DNA of 64,000 bases, taken from NCBI GenBank assembly GCA_026392825.1, contig JAPLBF010000007.1:1-64000 (forward strand), in the 5' to 3' direction. The notes under the pieces are model-generated. The model did not search any database and was not told the origin of the DNA. It was given only the letters and a program-made list of their open reading frames with translations. Each line of letters starts with the position of its first letter. Within the stretch, counting starts at the first letter, position 1. Made by a program: the position numbers and the translations under genes. The DNA comes from Actinomycetota bacterium (lineage in GTDB: Bacteria; Actinomycetota; Actinomycetes; Nanopelagicales; Nanopelagicaceae). Below, in pieces: positions 61,049 through 64,000 of this stretch.

Positions 61049-62447
61049 CGACTTTTTATTCATTCCCTGGGATTGCTGTGTAATTTTTACTTTTATTACG
61101 GGGTTAGAAAAGTTAAAACCATAAGCAGCTAATTTCAACCATCCATCTTTTTCGTTTACCAAAGTCGTGGCAACTGAAGTTTGATCGCTGCCTGTAATGG
61201 AAACAGAAGCCGATACAGGAGCACTACTAAACCCATATAAACAGCGGGCAACTTCACTTCTCATAACTAAATCATAAGTTCCGGTTGCCAATGTAGAACC
61301 ATCGGGTAAGAAGTGCATTCCAGCTACTTTGTAACTTAGAGTCCCGTCAGAAAATGAGGGAGACCCGCCTTCATAACCCATTGAATTTGTGGTTACGATT
61401 CCAATCACTTTGCTTTTATCGTTAAGGCAATTGTTATCGTTACCCATAGTTACGGATTGAATTGTCCAATAAGTATTACTTCCGATTGCTTTGTCACCAA
61501 CTTTAGGCCGGAAATAATCAATGTATTCAAATATTGATCCGCGATTAGAGCTCTGCGGAGTAGTTTGATTTGATTGACCATTATTCTGCCACCATTGATT
61601 TTCCTGAGCATTAAGGTCGGATCTATTTTTGACATATCCCATAGTTGGAACTTTTACTGGTTCACCTTGCAACGTCACCACATTATTTGTCGCACTAAAT
61701 CTATCAATTGAGATAACAGGATCTTTTAATCTGCCACGAAACCATCCAGCGATCGAATTAACAACCCGCACCTTTAGTCGAAATGTTTTTTGTGCGTCAA
61801 AATCAATCTGAATGCCCGCCGAACCGTTCTCATTTAAGAAATATCTACCGTCACTTCCCCAGGCAATACGATTTGTCGCCGGTAGAGCTGGATCAATTGT
61901 CGGTCCGCGAAAATCACCTGGAACTTCGAGAAATGGGGTTATAGAGAAAGAAATGTCATTTATACCGAATTTTGAGGCGTCTGGCCAATATCCCAAGCCA
62001 TAGCTTGAACTAACGAGATATTTAACCTTTGAACCTGCATCAATATTGGATTCATCCCAAATTAGCGCAGTCGAACCGCCCGGGTAACCTAATTGTTTAT
62101 CAGATGGAATGCTCATATTACTTCTCAGGTTTCGCAAAAAATTTGCGGATTTGAAATTCTTACCATCAATGGCAATCTCAAATGATTCAATACAATTCTC
62201 TTGATCTTTACTTCGACAAAAATCTAGAACTGCATTTCCGCCATTCACCACGTTTATCCGTGCCAGTTACCGCTGCTGGCTGTATCGCTAACGAAGATAC
62301 CGTCGCTGCCGCTTCTTCTGCGATAGTAAAAACGGTCTCTCCCGGATTACCGATTCCCCGAAAACTAAACGCTTCATTCGAACCAAAAGCGGCGGTAGGG
62401 AAAAGCAAGCAAGCGGAACGTGAAGTTATCAAAAGCCGTCTGAACAT
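60968..62447 (-). pseudogene. tail-family secreted protein with apparent frameshift between signal-peptide ORF (62208-62447) and main ORF (60968-62251)
   Basis: MFRRLLITSRSACLLFPTAAFG signal-like start in one frame, VVNGGNAVLDFCRSKDQENCIESF in the next frame matching paralogue GANLFLIPCVKAEDSDCIETL. Confidence 0.65.
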
Positions 62448-62500
62448 CTTGACCCTCTTCCTTGGTGCAATTTGAAGTCAATTATCTGATTATAGATTTG

Positions 62501-62573
62501 TGCCCCGAGTGGGGGTCGAACCCACACTGGGAGGATTTTAAGTCCTCTGCCTCTGCCATTGGGCTATCGGGGC
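62501..62573 (-). tRNA. tRNA with TAA anticodon (Leu by codon), class-I length
   Basis: GCCCCGATAGCCCAATGGCAGAGGCAGAGGACTTAAAATCCTCCCAGTGTGGGTTCGACCCCCACTCGGGGCA; 7-bp acceptor, 5-bp anticodon and T stems, 5-nt variable loop; CCA not encoded. Confidence 0.88.
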
Positions 62574-62586
62574 CATGCGATAAGGG

Positions 62587-63297
62587 TCAGAGTCTACTTG
62601 CTTTTTTTATCACCGAATCCAACGCTTTTTCAGTTAATTTGCCTGTAAAAGTGTTCTGTTGGCTGGGATGGTAACTGCCAACGATTTTTCTTTTGATTCC
62701 ATCTGGGCCAATAAATGTGGCTGTTGCTCCGTGTCCAAATTTAGGTTTTGGTTTTGGGATATCGCATCCGAGTTCTGTAAGAGTCGCAAGAAGTGTGGTC
62801 CAAGCAAGATTTCCAAGTGCAAGAAATGATCGTGCTGTCGGCATCAAAAGTGCGATTTCATCTTTGTAGAAAGGTGCGCAAGTGTTTTTCTCTTCGGTGC
62901 TTGGTTTGTTATCTGGTGGCGCGCAACGCACGGCGCAAAGGATTCGAGTATTAATCAGCTGCTGACCATCATCTTTGCTTTTACTTGTGGGAATTTTGGC
63001 TAGGCCATTTTTATGTAGAGATTTGTATAGCCAATCCCCTGATGAATCACCGGTGAATACGCGACCGGTGCGGTTAGCACCGTGTGCACCTGGGGCAAGG
63101 CCGAGGATTACCAATTGCGCATTGGCGGGGCCGAAACCTGGTACTGGTTTACCCCAGTACTTTTCATTTTCATAGGCTTTGCGTTTTACAACTGCGACTT
63201 CTTCGCGCCATTGCACAAGGCGTGGGCATTTTTTACATTTAACAATTGCAGTATCGAGCAGGTCTAAAGATTTATACAAGCGACCAAGCCATTCCAT
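62587..63297 (-). CDS. uracil-DNA glycosylase (family 5/UdgB-like)
   Basis: GFGPANAQLVILGLAPGAHGANRTGRVFTGD, GSYHPSQQNTFTGKL. Confidence 0.88.
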   Translation of the reverse strand: MEWLGRLYKSLDLLDTAIVKCKKCPRLVQWREEVAVVKRKAYENEKYWGKPVPGFGPANAQLVILGLAPGAHGANRTGRVFTGDSSGDWLYKSLHKNGLAKIPTSKSKDDGQQLINTRILCAVRCAPPDNKPSTEEKNTCAPFYKDEIALLMPTARSFLALGNLAWTTLLATLTELGCDIPKPKPKFGHGATATFIGPDGIKRKIVGSYHPSQQNTFTGKLTEKALDSVIKKASRL

Positions 63298-64000
63298 CGA
63301 GAATGTCAGATTCAGATGCGACAAATTCTGAAGCGCCGGTTGCGCGCATAATGCGAGAGAGAACTAGTGAGCCAGCAGAAATTACATCTACGCGGCCTGG
63401 GTGCATGTAACCGAGTGCTTCGCGTTGGGAACGATCCATTTTGATAAAGGATTGTGAAACCTGGTGCACTTTCTCTGCTGGGATATGTGAAAGATGTATG
63501 GCGTATCGGTCGTATTCAGGTAGATCTAGCGCTGCAGCTGCAACTGTTGTCGCGGTGCCGGCTACGGCGATAAGGGTTTTAGCTTTGGTGATTGGTACTA
63601 ACTTTGCGGCTTGTGCGATTGCTTCATCAATATCTTCGGTTGCCGATGCGACCTGTCCTGGATCAGGTTGATCACCGGTGAAGTGACGCTCTGACATACG
63701 AACACAACCGATGTTCACGCTCTTGGCTGCTTCGACAGATTCGGTTCCAAATACAAATTCGGTTGAACCGCCGCCGATATCAATAACCAGAAATGGGCCA
63801 GCTGATGCGGGCAGGTCCTTGGTTGCTCCCATAAAAGATAGGCGCGCTTCTTCATCACCAGAGATAACTTCGGGGTGAATTCCTAAACGCTCGAATACAC
63901 CCTCGATAAAGAGGTCGCGGTTGGTGGCATCGCGAGTGGCGCTGGTTGCGCAGAATCTAATCTTTTCAACACCGCGCTTAGCGATCTCGATTGCGTAGAT
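63272..64000 (-). CDS. Ppx/GppA family phosphatase, partial (N-terminus outside window)
   Basis: Frame is open to window end (IYAIEIAKRGVEKIRFCATSATRDATNRDLFIEGVFERLG...); FLVIDIGGGSTEFVFG. Confidence 0.92.
   Translation of the reverse strand: MYAIEIAKRGVEKIRFCATSATRDATNRDLFIEGVFERLGIHPEVISGDEEARLSFMGATKDLPASAGPFLVIDIGGGSTEFVFGTESVEAAKSVNIGCVRMSERHFTGDQPDPGQVASATEDIDEAIAQAAKLVPITKAKTLIAVAGTATTVAAAALDLPEYDRYAIHLSHIPAEKVHQVSQSFIKMDRSQREALGYMHPGRVDVISAGSLVLSRIMRATGASEFVASESDILDGMAWSLV

Overview
This 64-kb window is a compact, low-to-mid GC actinobacterial chromosome segment. Gene content (Kgd, SigR/RsrA, WhiB7, AdnAB, UPF0182, DUF5679, NiSOD) suggests a streamlined freshwater actinobacterium of the Nanopelagicales/acI type; that lineage call is inference only. 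Most of it is housekeeping. A block at about 15.2-35.7 kb resembles the conserved actinobacterial neighbourhood UPF0182 / Lon-PDZ / Zn-hydrolase / TOMM-ThiF-like / ABC1 kinase / WhiB7 / UvrD2 / NudC / AdnB / AdnA. No prophage, transposase or CRISPR array was seen. The most interesting items are: (1) a whiB7-like gene preceded by a 57-aa uORF, a strong intrinsic terminator and a visible alternative (antiterminator) pairing; (2) a cluster of secreted proteins at 56.6-62.4 kb, including a trypsin-like protease, that share a modular C-terminal tail ITCVKGKxxKKVTAxxPxCPxGYKKK, two members of which appear frameshifted; (3) a structured intergenic RNA candidate at 20559-20690 whose G-U pairs favour the + strand; (4) a 73-nt class-I-sized tRNA with a UAA (Leu) anticodon; (5) an xseB reading frame with no canonical start codon overlapping the end of xseA; (6) a divergent sodN/sodX pair; (7) an orphan TOMM-cyclodehydratase-like protein beside a 54-aa zinc-ribbon protein. 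A partial MvaI/BcnI-like restriction endonuclease sits at the left edge and a partial Ppx/GppA at the right edge.
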